A DNA stretch of 64,000 nucleotides, taken from contig NZ_CP101505.1 in assembly GCF_024362345.1 (NCBI RefSeq), positions 2,811,501 through 2,875,500 of the forward strand, written 5' to 3'. The translations under genes were made by a program, and so were the position numbers. Shown here in pieces: positions 42,548 through 53,300 of this stretch. The notes beneath the pieces are model-generated. The model saw nothing but the letters and a program-made list of their open reading frames with translations. It had not been told where the DNA came from and did not search any database. The DNA comes from Polaribacter dokdonensis (GTDB lineage: Bacteria; Bacteroidota; Bacteroidia; Flavobacteriales; Flavobacteriaceae). Each line of letters starts with the position of its first letter. Position 1 is the stretch's first letter.

Positions 42548-43753
42548 ATGAAATTTGGAATTATCAAAGAACGCAAAAATCCACCTGATAGAAGAGTGGT
42601 TTTTTCTCCTAATAAGTTAGCTCAATTAAAATCTGAATTTTCTGAAGCAGAAGTTGTTGTAGAACATTCAGATATTCGAATTTTTAATGATGAGAAATAT
42701 CAAAATAAGAATATAGAAGTAACTAAAGATGTTTCTAATTGTGATGTGCTTTTAGGTGTAAAAGAAGTGCCTATAGATGCTTTAATAGCAAATAAGAAAT
42801 ACTTTTTCTTTAGTCATACTATTAAAAAGCAACCTTATAATAGAAAATTGTTAAAGGCAGTTTTAGATAAAAATATTGAGCTATATGATCATGAAACAAT
42901 TGTTAAAGCGAATGGAGCTAGATTAATTGGCTTTGGTAGATATGCAGGTATAGTAGGTGCTTATAATGGTTTTAGAGCCATTGGTTTAGCATCAGATACT
43001 TTTAAATTACCAAAAGCAGAAACTTTAGATAGTCAGCAAGAGTTGATTGCCCAATTAAAAAACATTTCACTTTCGCCTATCAAAATTTTATTAACAGGAA
43101 ATGGTAAAGTAGCTTATGGTGCTAAAGAAATGTTAGATGCCATGAATATTAAAGAAGTTTCTGTAAAAGACTATTTAAATAAAACATTTCATGAAACAGT
43201 TTATTGTTTAGCAGATGTGTTAGACTACAACAAAAGAAAAGATGGTTTAGAAATTGATAATCTTGATTTTTATAAGCATCCAGAAAAGTACGAATCTAAC
43301 TTTATGCGTTTTGCAGAAGTTACCGACTTTTTTATAGCAGGTCATTTTTATGGAGATGGAGCTCCATTTTTATTTACAAGAGAAGATGCTAAACAAGAAG
43401 ACTTTAAAATAAAATATGTAGCAGATATTTCTTGCGATATTGATGGCCCAGTTGCTTCAACTATAAAAGCGTCTACTATAAAAAATCCTGTTTATGGTTA
43501 TGACCCTCTAAAAGAAGAAGAGGTAGATTACAAAAATGAAAATGCTATAGTAGTTATGGCTGTAGATAATTTACCTTGTGAGTTACCAAAAGATGCCAGT
43601 GAAGGTTTTGGAGAAATGTTTTTAGAACATGTTATTCCTGCCTTTTTTAATGATGATAAAGACGGAATTTTAGAAAGAGCTAAAATGACCGAAAATGGTA
43701 AATTAACCACTAGATTTTCTTATCTGCAGAATTATGTAGATGGCTTAGAATAG
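42548..43753 (+). CDS. Alanine dehydrogenase/PNT-superfamily, lysine-ketoglutarate reductase-like protein
   Basis: The 401-residue NAD(P) oxidoreductase starts KFGIIKERKNPPDRRVVFSP and has KYFFFSHTIKKQPYN, GFGRYAGIVGAYNG, the Rossmann motif ILLTGNGKVAYGA and YVADISCDIDGPVASTIK. These fit the saccharopine dehydrogenase/lysine-ketoglutarate reductase domain (bifunctional AASS/Lys1 kind) within the alanine dehydrogenase/transhydrogenase superfamily. A catalytic His-Lys pair is plausible but not pinpointed. It may act in lysine metabolism; alternatively it is a divergent alanine dehydrogenase. Confidence 0.75.
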   Translation: MKFGIIKERKNPPDRRVVFSPNKLAQLKSEFSEAEVVVEHSDIRIFNDEKYQNKNIEVTKDVSNCDVLLGVKEVPIDALIANKKYFFFSHTIKKQPYNRKLLKAVLDKNIELYDHETIVKANGARLIGFGRYAGIVGAYNGFRAIGLASDTFKLPKAETLDSQQELIAQLKNISLSPIKILLTGNGKVAYGAKEMLDAMNIKEVSVKDYLNKTFHETVYCLADVLDYNKRKDGLEIDNLDFYKHPEKYESNFMRFAEVTDFFIAGHFYGDGAPFLFTREDAKQEDFKIKYVADISCDIDGPVASTIKASTIKNPVYGYDPLKEEEVDYKNENAIVVMAVDNLPCELPKDASEGFGEMFLEHVIPAFFNDDKDGILERAKMTENGKLTTRFSYLQNYVDGLE

Positions 43754-43783
43754 TAAATTTTAAATCACTTTTATACTTAAAAT

Positions 43784-44011
43784 TTGTTGGATCAAAATCA
43801 GCAATACCTTATTGACTTAGCCAAAATGAAAATGCCTTTTGGTAAATATAAAGGCACTTATTTAATCGATTTGCCAGAACATTATGTGGTTTGGTATTAC
43901 AATAAAGGTTTTCCTAAAGGCAAATTAGGAGATCAACTTAAGTTAGTTTACGAGCTTAAACTAAATGGTTTAGAGGATATTATACGTAAAATTAAAAAAG
44001 ACTTCGTGTAA
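43784..44011 (+). CDS. DUF3820 small protein, TTG start
   Basis: The 75-residue protein begins at TTG (43784, or the adjacent TTG 43787); the first ATG would cut the conserved N-terminus. The core KMPFGKYKGTYLIDLPEHYVVW and FPKGKLGDQLKLVYELKLNGL is the DUF3820 signature. Its function is unknown; the family is common in Bacteroidota and Proteobacteria. Confidence 0.85.
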   Translation: MLDQNQQYLIDLAKMKMPFGKYKGTYLIDLPEHYVVWYYNKGFPKGKLGDQLKLVYELKLNGLEDIIRKIKKDFV

Positions 44012-44080
44012 ATTTATTTTACAAATCATTTAATAAATAAGCTACATTTATTACCTTGGGCAATCAATCAAATTTTGCAA

Positions 44081-45307
44081 ATGGTTTTAAATTATGTGTA
44101 TTTTGGTGTTTCTATATTAGGAATATTTCTGTTTTTCTTTCTCTTAAAAAAATTTTTTAAATGGCTTCAAAAAAAGTTAGATAAGCTAGATAGAAATGTA
44201 CTTTTTAAAAAAGCAGAAGTAGTTCACTTTTTTAAATTCATTACTCCAAGAAGAGAAAAACACATCTTAAAATTTACAATTAGAGCGTTAAGAATTGGTA
44301 TAAGTATTGTCTTTCTAATATTTTATTTGCCATTTGTGTTTCATTTTATTCCAGAAACTCAAGAAATTGCAGATACCATTTTAAGCTATGTTATGTCACC
44401 TGTTAACATGGTGGTTAAAGGCTTTTTAGACTTTATCCCTGGCTTCTTTTTTATCTTGGTTATCTTTTTTGGAACTAAATATTTACTAAAATTTTTAAAG
44501 TACGTAACTGGCGAATTAGAAAAAGAGGCAGTTCGATTAGATGGCTTTCATGCAGATTGGGCCAAACCTACTTTCAATTTAATAAGAGTGGTAATAATAG
44601 CATTTGCTGTGATTATTTGTTGGCCATATATTCCTGGTTCTCAATCAGAAGGTTTTAAAGGTGTTTCGATTTTTCTAGGGGTACTTTTTTCACTGGGTTC
44701 CACAGCTGCAATATCTAATATTGTAGCAGGTATTGTAATTACTTATATGCGACCTTTTAAAGTTGGAGATCGTGTTGAAATTGGTAATACTATAGGTGAT
44801 GTTACAGAAAGAAGCTTATTAGTAACTCGTTTAAAAACCATTAAAAACTTAGATGTAACCATTCCAAATTCATCAATTCTAGGCAATCATATTGTAAATT
44901 TCACTAAGAATGCTGCAGAAGATGTTGGTGTTATTTTACATACTTCTGTTACTATTGGTTACGATGTACCAAGTGGAGATGTGATACAAGCCTTAGTAAA
45001 AGGGGCTAAAAATACAGAGCTTATATTACAGAAGCCAGAACCATTTGTTTTGGTAAAAAGTTTGGATGATTTTTACATCAATTATGAAATTAATTGTCAT
45101 ACCAAGAATCCCGAAAAAGGTGCTTTAATTTATTCGTATTTACATGAAAGCATAAAAAACGAATTGCATAATGCAGGTATAGAAATATTATCTCCACATT
45201 ATAGTGCAGTAAGAGATGGAGGAGCTCTAACAGTACCCCCAGAAAATGTTCCTAAAGATTATCAACAACCAGGTTTTAAAATAGGAGGATTTAAGATAGG
45301 GAGTTAA
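44081..45307 (+). CDS. MscS-type mechanosensitive ion channel
   Basis: The 408-residue membrane protein starts at the ATG at 44081 (an in-frame TTG lies six bases upstream). Several N-terminal membrane helices are followed by the pore helix and MscS core: GVLFSLGSTAAISNIVAGIVITYMRPFKVGDRVEIGNTIGDV and a cytoplasmic vestibule (TRLKTIKNLDVTIPNSSILGNHIVNF). The role is release of osmolytes during hypoosmotic shock. The C-terminus is rich in Gly and Pro. Confidence 0.92.
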   Translation: MVLNYVYFGVSILGIFLFFFLLKKFFKWLQKKLDKLDRNVLFKKAEVVHFFKFITPRREKHILKFTIRALRIGISIVFLIFYLPFVFHFIPETQEIADTILSYVMSPVNMVVKGFLDFIPGFFFILVIFFGTKYLLKFLKYVTGELEKEAVRLDGFHADWAKPTFNLIRVVIIAFAVIICWPYIPGSQSEGFKGVSIFLGVLFSLGSTAAISNIVAGIVITYMRPFKVGDRVEIGNTIGDVTERSLLVTRLKTIKNLDVTIPNSSILGNHIVNFTKNAAEDVGVILHTSVTIGYDVPSGDVIQALVKGAKNTELILQKPEPFVLVKSLDDFYINYEINCHTKNPEKGALIYSYLHESIKNELHNAGIEILSPHYSAVRDGGALTVPPENVPKDYQQPGFKIGGFKIGS

Positions 45308-45311
45308 CTAT

Positions 45312-45875
45312 TTATTTCTGTTTGCTAATGCCATAGGTTAAGTGCGAAACTCCAAGTATAAATAAGGAATAATACCAGTAAGAAGGTATAATTATACAGA
45401 TTATACTGAACAGAATACAGACTCCAGAAATAATTAAAACATTTCTGTGTTCTTTTCTTTCAAATACAAAAAGAATAACACTATAGATTATTAAAAAACA
45501 AGGTACTATGTAATTGTAAAGTGCTTGTTTGCCAATAAAAAATAAAATTACAAAAAGAGTAGTAAGCGTTAAAGTATATCTTAGTAAAACCCTTTTCGTC
45601 ATCGGATTTAGGCAAGTGTAGCCCTGTTTTTTTGCCTTTCGTTTTTCTGTAAATAATATAGATAATGGAAATAGTAAAAAGGCAACTATAACAATAATAA
45701 TAATATAAGTTTCAGTTAAAGAAGAGTAATTGTAGTTTAAACCTTCTCCTCTTAGTTTTGCGCCATCAATAATACTTTTAATAATAAAAGCTGCAATTAA
45801 GAAATGCGAGCCTAAAAAAATACTAGTTAAACCAGTAAAAGAAAAATTAATGTGTGGGGAATCTTGATTTTTCAT
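45312..45875 (-). CDS. Unknown integral membrane protein
   Basis: The 187-residue product (ATG 45875, MKNQDSPHINF) has about six hydrophobic segments in three pairs, for example SIFLGSHFLIAAFIIKSII, YIIIIVIVAFLLFPLSILF, YTLTLTTLFVILFFIG and VLIISGVCILFSIICIIIPSYW. I recognise no family. An upstream ATG (45902) adds nine residues and is less likely. Confidence 0.7.
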   Translation of the reverse strand: MKNQDSPHINFSFTGLTSIFLGSHFLIAAFIIKSIIDGAKLRGEGLNYNYSSLTETYIIIIVIVAFLLFPLSILFTEKRKAKKQGYTCLNPMTKRVLLRYTLTLTTLFVILFFIGKQALYNYIVPCFLIIYSVILFVFERKEHRNVLIISGVCILFSIICIIIPSYWYYSLFILGVSHLTYGISKQK

Positions 45876-45904
45876 AATTTTATAACTTGTGCTAATATAC
45901 AAAA

Positions 45905-46279
45905 ATGAAACCAGCAGAGAATTATATTTTAGACCAACCAGAACCTTACAAATCTATTTTAATGCATTTACAAATCTTAATAGAAAGTACTTTTCCTGAG
46001 GTCGATTTGCAGTTTAAATGGAATATTCCTTTTTATTATTTAGAACAAAAACCATTTTGTTATTTAAATCCGTCTAAAAAGAAAGGGTATGTAGATGTTG
46101 CTTTTTGGGCCTCTGCACACTTAACGAAATATAATGAGCACCTTATCTCAGAAAATAGAAAAGTAGTAAAATCGTTAAGGTATTATAAGTTAGAAGATAT
46201 TAACGAAGAAATACTACTAACGGTTCTAAAAGAAGCGCATCAATTAAAAGGAAAAGGGTTTTATAAAAAGAAAGATTAA
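45905..46279 (+). CDS. DUF1801 (YdhG-like) protein
   Basis: The 124-residue protein has the DUF1801 pattern: YILDQPEPYKSILMHLQILIESTFPEVDLQFKWNIPFYYLEQKPFCYL and the later YVDVAFWASAHL. The family includes iron chaperone-like and uncharacterised members. Its stop overlaps the convergent transglutaminase stop by four bases. Confidence 0.85.
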   Translation: MKPAENYILDQPEPYKSILMHLQILIESTFPEVDLQFKWNIPFYYLEQKPFCYLNPSKKKGYVDVAFWASAHLTKYNEHLISENRKVVKSLRYYKLEDINEEILLTVLKEAHQLKGKGFYKKKD

Positions 46280-47235
46280 ATCATCTTAACTTTAAAATGT
46301 AAAGCATCTACTTTATTGATGTATAAGACTAAATCTGTATTTCGTTTTGGGTTAGGTATTTTTAATGTGGTAATTTTACCTTCTGTACTTATTTCAGGTT
46401 TATTGGCTTTATTAGAGCCTTTAAAAACATAAAACAGTAGTAAAGAATCTGCTAAGTTTTTAAATTTTAGTTCAATAAAATCTTTATTTTCTAACTCAAT
46501 TGTTCCTGTTTTAGGTGCTATCAACTCAGCTTCTAATCCCAGAAAAGTATTGCTATAAATGGGTTGATTGTAAAACTCATCTACAGTCATTCTTCCAAAA
46601 CGTAACATCCAAATAGATGCTTCTGGATAATGAGATTTTAGAATTTTATCTTTAGGGATATCATAAAAATAGTCGTTAAAATCACGAATCCATTTTCCAT
46701 TATATTCATAGCCAGCAGCCCAAGTTGCATCTAGAATTAACCATTCATCATCAAATTTAACAGCATTCCAAGCATGGTTTGTTGTATTTAGTATTTCACC
46801 AATTTCTGCAGCAGCATTTCTAACATTGCCTTTAATTACTTCAGCTTCAATATGTAATAAGTCACATATTTTTTTAAAAGACTGTGCATATTCTTCGCAA
46901 ACTCCAGTTTTACTTCTAAAAGTAGTTTTTACTAAGTTATCTACTAAGTTCTGATATTTTGCTATTTTTTCTGCTTCTGTAGCGTAACTGAATCTATAAC
47001 TTCTTTGCCTTGGGTTATAATATTCCTTTAAGTTATATCTGATGTTTTTGGCTAGCCAAAAGAAGGCAGCCCTTGCTTTATCTTTATCAGTAGAAAAATC
47101 ATTCTCTATTTGTGATGCTAAAAGTTCTACTGTAGAAAATCTAGGATATTCTAAAACCTTTGCATCTACTTTAATAAACTCTTGAGAGAATATATTTAAA
47201 GATGTAAATAAGAAAAAAAGTACAAGTTGTTTCAT
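46276..47235 (-). CDS. Secreted transglutaminase-like protein
   Basis: The 319-residue product has a signal peptide (KQLVLFFLFTSLNIFSQ) and a transglutaminase core with the Cys-His-Asp triad: KTGVCEEYAQSFKK, TTNHAWNAVKF, LILDATWAAGYEYNG. The family in bacteria mainly comprises cysteine proteases or crosslinkers of cell-wall proteins. C-terminal residues form a beta domain. The substrate is unknown. Confidence 0.87.
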   Translation of the reverse strand: MKQLVLFFLFTSLNIFSQEFIKVDAKVLEYPRFSTVELLASQIENDFSTDKDKARAAFFWLAKNIRYNLKEYYNPRQRSYRFSYATEAEKIAKYQNLVDNLVKTTFRSKTGVCEEYAQSFKKICDLLHIEAEVIKGNVRNAAAEIGEILNTTNHAWNAVKFDDEWLILDATWAAGYEYNGKWIRDFNDYFYDIPKDKILKSHYPEASIWMLRFGRMTVDEFYNQPIYSNTFLGLEAELIAPKTGTIELENKDFIELKFKNLADSLLLFYVFKGSNKANKPEISTEGKITTLKIPNPKRNTDLVLYINKVDALHFKVKMI

Positions 47236-47273
47236 TCAAATCATTTAACAACTTAAGATTACAATTATTGTGC

Positions 47274-48092
47274 CTATAAATTATTTACTGTTCTTCTAAT
47301 GGCTACAAGGTTACTTAATAGACCTTCTAAATTATCTAAATGCAACATGTTCGCTCCATCAGATTTGGCATTTGAAGGGTCAAAATGAGTTTCAATAAAT
47401 AAGCCATCTACATTATTTACAACTCCAGCTCTTGCAATAGTTTCAATCATTTCTGGTCTTCCACCTGTAACACCAACTGTTTGATTTGGTTGTTGTAAAG
47501 AATGCGTAACATCTAGAACTGTAGGTGCAAATTCGCGCATTTCAGGTATTCCCCTAAAATCTACAATCATATCTTGGTAGCCAAACATTGTACCTCTATC
47601 TGTAATCCACGCTTTATTATTACCAGCATCTTTTACTTTTTGAACAGCATGTTTCATAGCTCCAGGACTCATAAATTGCCCTTTCTTTAAGTTTACAACC
47701 TTTTCTGTTTTAGCAGCAGCAACGACTAAATCTGTTTGACGAACTAAAAAAGCAGGTATTTGCAAAACATCTACATATTCTGCAGCCTTTGCAGCATCAG
47801 AAACCTCATGAATATCAGTAACTGTTGGTACATTAAATGTTTCAGAAACTTTACGTAAAATCTTTAATGCTTTTTCATCTCCAATTCCTGTAAAACTATC
47901 AATTCTACTTCTGTTTGCTTTTTTAAAACTACCTTTAAAAATGTAAGGAATGGCTAATTTATCTGTAATAGTAATTACCTTTTCAGCAATTCGTAAAGCC
48001 ATTTCTTCACCTTCAATGGCACATGGGCCACATAAAAGAAAAAAGTTATTAGCATCAGTGTGATTTATATTTGGAATTTCAGATAGAATCAT
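47274..48092 (-). CDS. kdsA: 3-deoxy-D-manno-octulosonate 8-phosphate synthase
   Basis: The 272-residue enzyme condenses phosphoenolpyruvate with arabinose-5-phosphate in Kdo synthesis for lipopolysaccharide. Start at ATG 48092 (ILSEIPNIN). Motifs: FFLLCGPCAIEGE with the metal-binding Cys, IFKGSFKKANRSR, TDIHEVSDA, QIPAFLVRQTDLV, KKGQFMSPGAM, DVTHSLQQP (His) and FIETHFDPSNAKSDG. The Cys in GPC indicates the metal-dependent class. Confidence 0.95.
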   Translation of the reverse strand: MILSEIPNINHTDANNFFLLCGPCAIEGEEMALRIAEKVITITDKLAIPYIFKGSFKKANRSRIDSFTGIGDEKALKILRKVSETFNVPTVTDIHEVSDAAKAAEYVDVLQIPAFLVRQTDLVVAAAKTEKVVNLKKGQFMSPGAMKHAVQKVKDAGNNKAWITDRGTMFGYQDMIVDFRGIPEMREFAPTVLDVTHSLQQPNQTVGVTGGRPEMIETIARAGVVNNVDGLFIETHFDPSNAKSDGANMLHLDNLEGLLSNLVAIRRTVNNL

Positions 48093-48150
48093 TGTAAATA
48101 TTTTGTGCAAAAATACGGATTTAAATTAGTTATATTTATGCTTTTAAAAT

Positions 48151-49170
48151 ATGAAATTAATGAAAAAAATATTTATCACCTTATTAGTTGCAGCTTCATT
48201 AACAGCTTGTGATGCCACAAAGAAATCTACAGAAAAATCAGTAAAATCGGGTATAACCAAATCTGTAAAAACTTCTTTTTTTATCGATTCTGTAATGGTT
48301 AAAAAACATTTATACACCTTAGCTTCTGATGATATGCAGGGTAGAAAATCAGGTACAGAAGGTATAGAAAAAGCAGCTAAGTATATAGAAAACGAATTCA
48401 AAAGGATAGGTTTAACTACTTTTGAGGGGTTAGATTCTTACAGACAAACTTTTAATTTTACTCCAAGAAGAAGTAAAGAAGAAATTACAAGTGCTAATAT
48501 AATTGGTGTGTTAGAAGGTAAATCTAAGAAAGAAGAATATGTAATTATTTCTGCACATTATGACCACTTAGGAATGAAGAAAAATGGAGAAGGAGATATC
48601 ATTTATAATGGAGCAAATGATGATGCTTCTGGAGTAACAGGTGTTTTGGCTTTAGCAGAATATTTTAAGAAAATTGGTAATGAAAGAACCATTGTTTTTG
48701 CTGCTTTTACAGCAGAAGAAATGGGTTTAATAGGTTCTACGCATTTTGGAAAAGGTATTGATGCTGCCAAGTTTGTTGCTGGTATCAATTTAGAAATGAT
48801 TGGTAAAACACCAAGTTTTGGCCCAAATACAGCTTGGTTAACTGGTTTTGAAAGATCAGATTTTGGTAAAATAGTTCAGAAGAATTTAGAAGGTTCTGGT
48901 TATCAACTTTTTCCTGATCCTTATAAAAACTTCAATTTATTTTTTAGATCAGATAATGCTTCTTTGGCAAGGTTAGGTGTGCCTTCGCATACTTTTTCTA
49001 CAACAGCTATAGATGTAGACAAAGATTATCATAAAGTTTCTGATGAAGCTGAAACCTTAAACATGACAGTAATTACACAAACCATTCAAGCTGTTGCTAA
49101 AGGAACAGAAAGCATTATAAATGGTAGAAATACACCTACCAGAGTCGTTTTAGAAGAGCGTAAAAAATAG
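48151..49170 (+). CDS. M28-family metallopeptidase lipoprotein
   Basis: The 339-residue product has a lipoprotein signal (KKIFITLLVAASLTAC); the ATG at 48160 is an equally good start. The M28 core is intact: ISAHYDHLGM, NGANDDASGVTGVLALAE, AAFTAEEMGLIGS, GINLEMIG, and FFRSDNASLARLGVPSHTFSTT. It is a different gene from the 30.3 kb M28 enzyme. It lies 4 bases before the DUF4136 lipoprotein gene, probably in one operon. Confidence 0.9.
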   Translation: MKLMKKIFITLLVAASLTACDATKKSTEKSVKSGITKSVKTSFFIDSVMVKKHLYTLASDDMQGRKSGTEGIEKAAKYIENEFKRIGLTTFEGLDSYRQTFNFTPRRSKEEITSANIIGVLEGKSKKEEYVIISAHYDHLGMKKNGEGDIIYNGANDDASGVTGVLALAEYFKKIGNERTIVFAAFTAEEMGLIGSTHFGKGIDAAKFVAGINLEMIGKTPSFGPNTAWLTGFERSDFGKIVQKNLEGSGYQLFPDPYKNFNLFFRSDNASLARLGVPSHTFSTTAIDVDKDYHKVSDEAETLNMTVITQTIQAVAKGTESIINGRNTPTRVVLEERKK

Positions 49171-49174
49171 TGTA

Positions 49175-49693
49175 ATGAAAAAAGCAGGATACTTCATTTT
49201 ACTTTTACTTTTTGCAAATTGTACTACATCTAAAGTTGTGGTTGATTATGATTCTGAAGTAAACTTTAGTCAATTTTCATCCTTTAATTTTTATGAGGAT
49301 GTTGGAGCAGGTTTAAATGAGTTGGATGTAAAAAGAGTAACTACCATAATTACAAATACATTAAAAGTTAAAGGTTTAGAAATTAGTAATAATGAAGAAG
49401 TGCTAATTAATGTAGTTGTAAAATTATCTGAAGCTAGAAACAATAATACAATTGGAGTTGGTATAGGTTCTGGAGGTAGAAATGGTGGTTTTGGTATTTC
49501 TGGAGGAATCCCTATTGGAGGCAAAAAACTAAATGAACTTTTTAAAATTGAATTGGTAAATGCCAAAACCAATACTCTAATTTGGGAAGGTACTTTAAAT
49601 TCAACCATTAAAGAAAAAAGAACACCAGAAGAAAAGGAAATACATTATAAAAATGTTGTGGTTCAGATTTTAAATGAATATCCACCAAAATAA
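49175..49693 (+). CDS. DUF4136 lipoprotein
   Basis: The 172-residue product has a lipoprotein signal (KKAGYFILLLLFANC) and the DUF4136 pattern: YDSEVNFSQFSSFNFYED near the start, VLINVVVKLSEA, a glycine-rich stretch (GVGIGSGGRNGGFGISGG), then a LIWEGTLNSTIKEK segment. It is a small envelope protein of unknown function, expressed with the M28 lipoprotein. Confidence 0.85.
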   Translation: MKKAGYFILLLLFANCTTSKVVVDYDSEVNFSQFSSFNFYEDVGAGLNELDVKRVTTIITNTLKVKGLEISNNEEVLINVVVKLSEARNNNTIGVGIGSGGRNGGFGISGGIPIGGKKLNELFKIELVNAKTNTLIWEGTLNSTIKEKRTPEEKEIHYKNVVVQILNEYPPK

Positions 49694-49703
49694 AAGCAAG
49701 CAT

Positions 49704-49736
49704 AAAAAAAACCTCTAAATATTTAGAGGTTTTTTT
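49704..49736 (+). terminator. Bidirectional terminator
   Basis: The palindrome ACCTCTAAATATTTAGAGGT (49711-49730) is flanked by A and T runs and serves both the DUF4136 gene and the convergent gene at 49754. Confidence 0.9.
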
Positions 49737-49753
49737 ATAGTTCTATCTTTTCT

Positions 49754-50227
49754 TTAAAATTGATATCTAATACCAAAAGCAATATCATTCCCAAAATCAT
49801 TAAAACGATCTCCAAAACTAAATTCTGGTCTATAGTCTAAAGAAAGTAAAATTGGTGTGTTTGGAAAGTTGTATTCAATACCAATATCTCCAGAAGCAAA
49901 AACAAAAGTTTCAGATTCATCACTTCCTTTGCTATCATAATTTGCTAAACCTGCTCCAAGACCTGCATACCAATTAAAATCACCATCTAATTGCCAAACC
50001 CATTGGTATATACCTGTGGCTTTAAAACCATCAAAGTTATTGTTGTTTCTAATTCCTAAGTCAATCTCTACTCTATTATTGTCTCCTAAGGCTCTTTGGT
50101 AAGAAATTTCTCCTCCAAAACCATCATCATCTCCTAATCGTAAACCCAATGCATTTTCAGAAATAGATTGTGCATTTATTGATAAAGCTCCTAATATCAA
50201 AGCAAATCCTAAAACTAAATTTCTCAT
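49754..50227 (-). CDS. Outer-membrane beta-barrel protein
   Basis: The 157-residue protein has a signal peptide (RNLVLGFALILGALSINAQ) and a small barrel: alternating strands with GLRLGDDDGFGGEISYQ, RVEIDLGIRNN, WYAGLGAGLANY, GIEYNFPN and a terminal aromatic residue (FGIRYQF). Function unknown. Confidence 0.8.
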   Translation of the reverse strand: MRNLVLGFALILGALSINAQSISENALGLRLGDDDGFGGEISYQRALGDNNRVEIDLGIRNNNNFDGFKATGIYQWVWQLDGDFNWYAGLGAGLANYDSKGSDESETFVFASGDIGIEYNFPNTPILLSLDYRPEFSFGDRFNDFGNDIAFGIRYQF

Positions 50228-50326
50228 AATTTATAATTTTTATTTTAATTAATTACTAAGCAAATCTAGATGTATAAGGTGAAATAGATTAACTCATATA
50301 AACTTTTATTGACTCATTAAAGATAA

Positions 50327-53300
50327 CTATTTTTCAATATTTAAACGAACACCTTCTGAATGACTGCTAAATTCTGGAGCATACATACTTTGTATTGTAG
50401 AAATTCCGTTACTAAAATTACCAGCATTATTTACACGAACATCGTATTCAAAAACATATACACCTTTTGGTAATCTACTAAAGAAAAAGTTTGTAGCTGC
50501 ATCTTTTGTACTTTCATAATAACCTAAATTGTCTTGCCATTTGTATTTAGAAATTACATTAATAGGCTCTACACCAGAAGCTCTCATATCTTTTAAATGA
50601 ATAAATTCCAAATCTCGATCAGAAGAAAGTTCAATTCTTACTGTGATTAAATGACCTACTTTTACTGTAACATTATTTGTGATTTCAGTTAGTTTTTTAC
50701 CTGTATTTGAGTTGGTTTTTAAAAATAACTTCTTAGACAATTTTAGAGGAGAATCAGCAGAAGTAATTTTGTCTAAATCTTCAAAATACTGCCAATACAA
50801 GCCACCCCAAGCAATACCATCTTCTTTTTTAGAAATGGTAACTTCTGCCATGTTTTGTTTAATTTCATCTTTGTTCCAAGATTTTTTAAAATATCCTGAA
50901 CCAGCTTCAACCTTAATTTCTGGTATTTTAGAAGGATCTATTTCCTGATTTCCAATTGTAACATCTACTAACTCTGTTGTAGAAAGCCAATTACTTCCAT
51001 TTAATAACAATGCATACACAGCTTCAGAAGTTGCTTTGGTGGTTTTCCAACTATTGGTTTGCTTGTTTTTAAGTAGCCATATTTTTAAGTTATCTATGGT
51101 TTTAATATCATTTTCAATTTCAGAAAAAACTTCTATTAATAAAGATTGTGTTTCTACAGGAGCTTGATAGTAGAAGTAACCTGCTGTATTGCTTTTCCAA
51201 TACATCCCCAATTCATCTGATGTAATCGAATTTTCTTTTAATGATTTTAGAATAGCATTAGCAGTTGCTTTTTTATCATTTCTAAATAAGGTAAGCGCAA
51301 TCTGACCTTTAGCATACAAGTTATAATCTAGCCAATATTGTTGAGATTGATTTAAGTAATAATCATAAATGGCTTTATTCTTTTCAGCTATAGGAATATC
51401 ACCATAAAAACTACGCATATATAAATACTGAATGGTAAAATAGTTTAAGTGATTGGCTTTTAAAAAGTCTTTGTAATTCTTTTCACCTTCTTTTTTAGTT
51501 TTTGATTCTGCTTTAATTATGTTAGCTCTCTCTAATAATTTTTGATGTTGCTTGTAGATTTCAATATCTAAATAATTTACAGCTTTACTCATCATTTTAG
51601 ATGTTGCATCATCGAACTTTGAAACACCTAATTTTTTCAAATGTCCAAAACCTGTAGCAATATATTGAGTGATAAAATTACTTTCATATCTGGCACCTTT
51701 AAACCAAGAAAATCCTCCTGAACTGAATTGCATGTCTTTTAATTTCTGAATGCTTTTCTGTTGCTCATTCTGCATTTTATTTAAATCGAATAAAAGTGCA
51801 ATTCTCTTTTTCTGCTCATTTTCAGATTGTGCATCTCTAAGCCAAGGAGTTTCTTGTATAATGATTGATTTTAGCTCTTCATTCTTTTCTAGATTAGAAA
51901 TAAGTGCGTCAGCTGTTTTCCAAGCATTGAATACTTCTTGAATTTTTGGGTTAGCATTGGCTACAAAATCTGCGATTGTATTTGCATAATATCTAGAAAA
52001 TGTTTGTTCTGCACATTCATAAGGATACTCCATTAAATAGGGTAAAGCTTGCAATGCATACCAAGCAGGATTAGAAGTTATTTCTAATGTTAACTTGTGA
52101 TTTTCTAATGATGAGGATGAATAATTCTTTAATTTATCTAACGTAAATGTCTTTTCCTGATTCGATTTCACATACATAGGTAATGTTTCTGTTACCAACA
52201 TTCTGTTGGTTAAAACTGGTAAAACGTTTTGTTCTCCATCAGAAAAATCACCAGCCTTTGCCACAATTTTATACTGAACTGCAGCTATATTTTTAGGGAT
52301 AGCTAAAGACCAAGAAACAGATGTATTACCATCTTTATTTACTGTAAAACTTTTATTAGCATTTAAGTTTTGTAGTTCTGTATCAATTTCTTTTCCAGAA
52401 ATAGCATCAGTTAGCATCAACTTAGCAAAACCATTTAACTGATTGTTAGTTAAGTTGGTAATTTTTGCACTGATGTTAATGGTATCTTTTTCTCTTAAAA
52501 ATCTTGGCACATTTGGTACAACCATTAATTCTTTTTGAGTAATGGTTTGTAATGTTTTAACTGTAGATTTTAACGATTTACTATGTGCCAACAACTGTAA
52601 TTTCCATCTGGTTAATGCCTCAGGAATTGTAAATGTAAAGGATACTTTGCCTTCTTTATCTGTTTGTAATTGAGGATAAAAGAAAGCAGTTTCTTTAAAA
52701 TTTTTACGGGTTTGTACTTGAGATAGTTCTTTGTCTAGTTGAGCTTGGCCAGTTTTAGTTGTAATTATTACAACACCATTTGCACCTTTTGCACCATAAA
52801 GCGCAGTTGCTTCTGCATTTTTTAAAACATTCATAGAAACAACCTGACTCGGATCTAAATTAAACGCAGTTACTGGTTTACCATCTATGATGTATAAAGG
52901 GTTTACGTTACCTGTCACAGAATTATTTCCTCTAATTCTTATAGCTGATGATGCACCTGGTTGCCCAGAATCATTTACAATGGTAACTCCAGCAACTTCT
53001 CCTTGAAGAGCTTTTCTCATACTAGCATTTCTACTAGCAGAACCAACCATTGCTGTTTTTGTAGTGGTACCATAACCCACTACAACAATTTCATCTAATG
53101 AATTTGCATCTTCTTCTAAGCTTATATTAAAGTTGCTGTTGTCTGTTATAGTTTTTGAAACTATTTTATAACCTAAATAAGAGATTTTAATTTCTTCTCC
53201 TTTTTTAACTTTTAAAGTGTAATTACCATCAAAATCGGTTTCAGTGCCATAAGTTGTGCCAAGTACTCTTATAGAAACTCCTGGTAAAACACCACTTTCA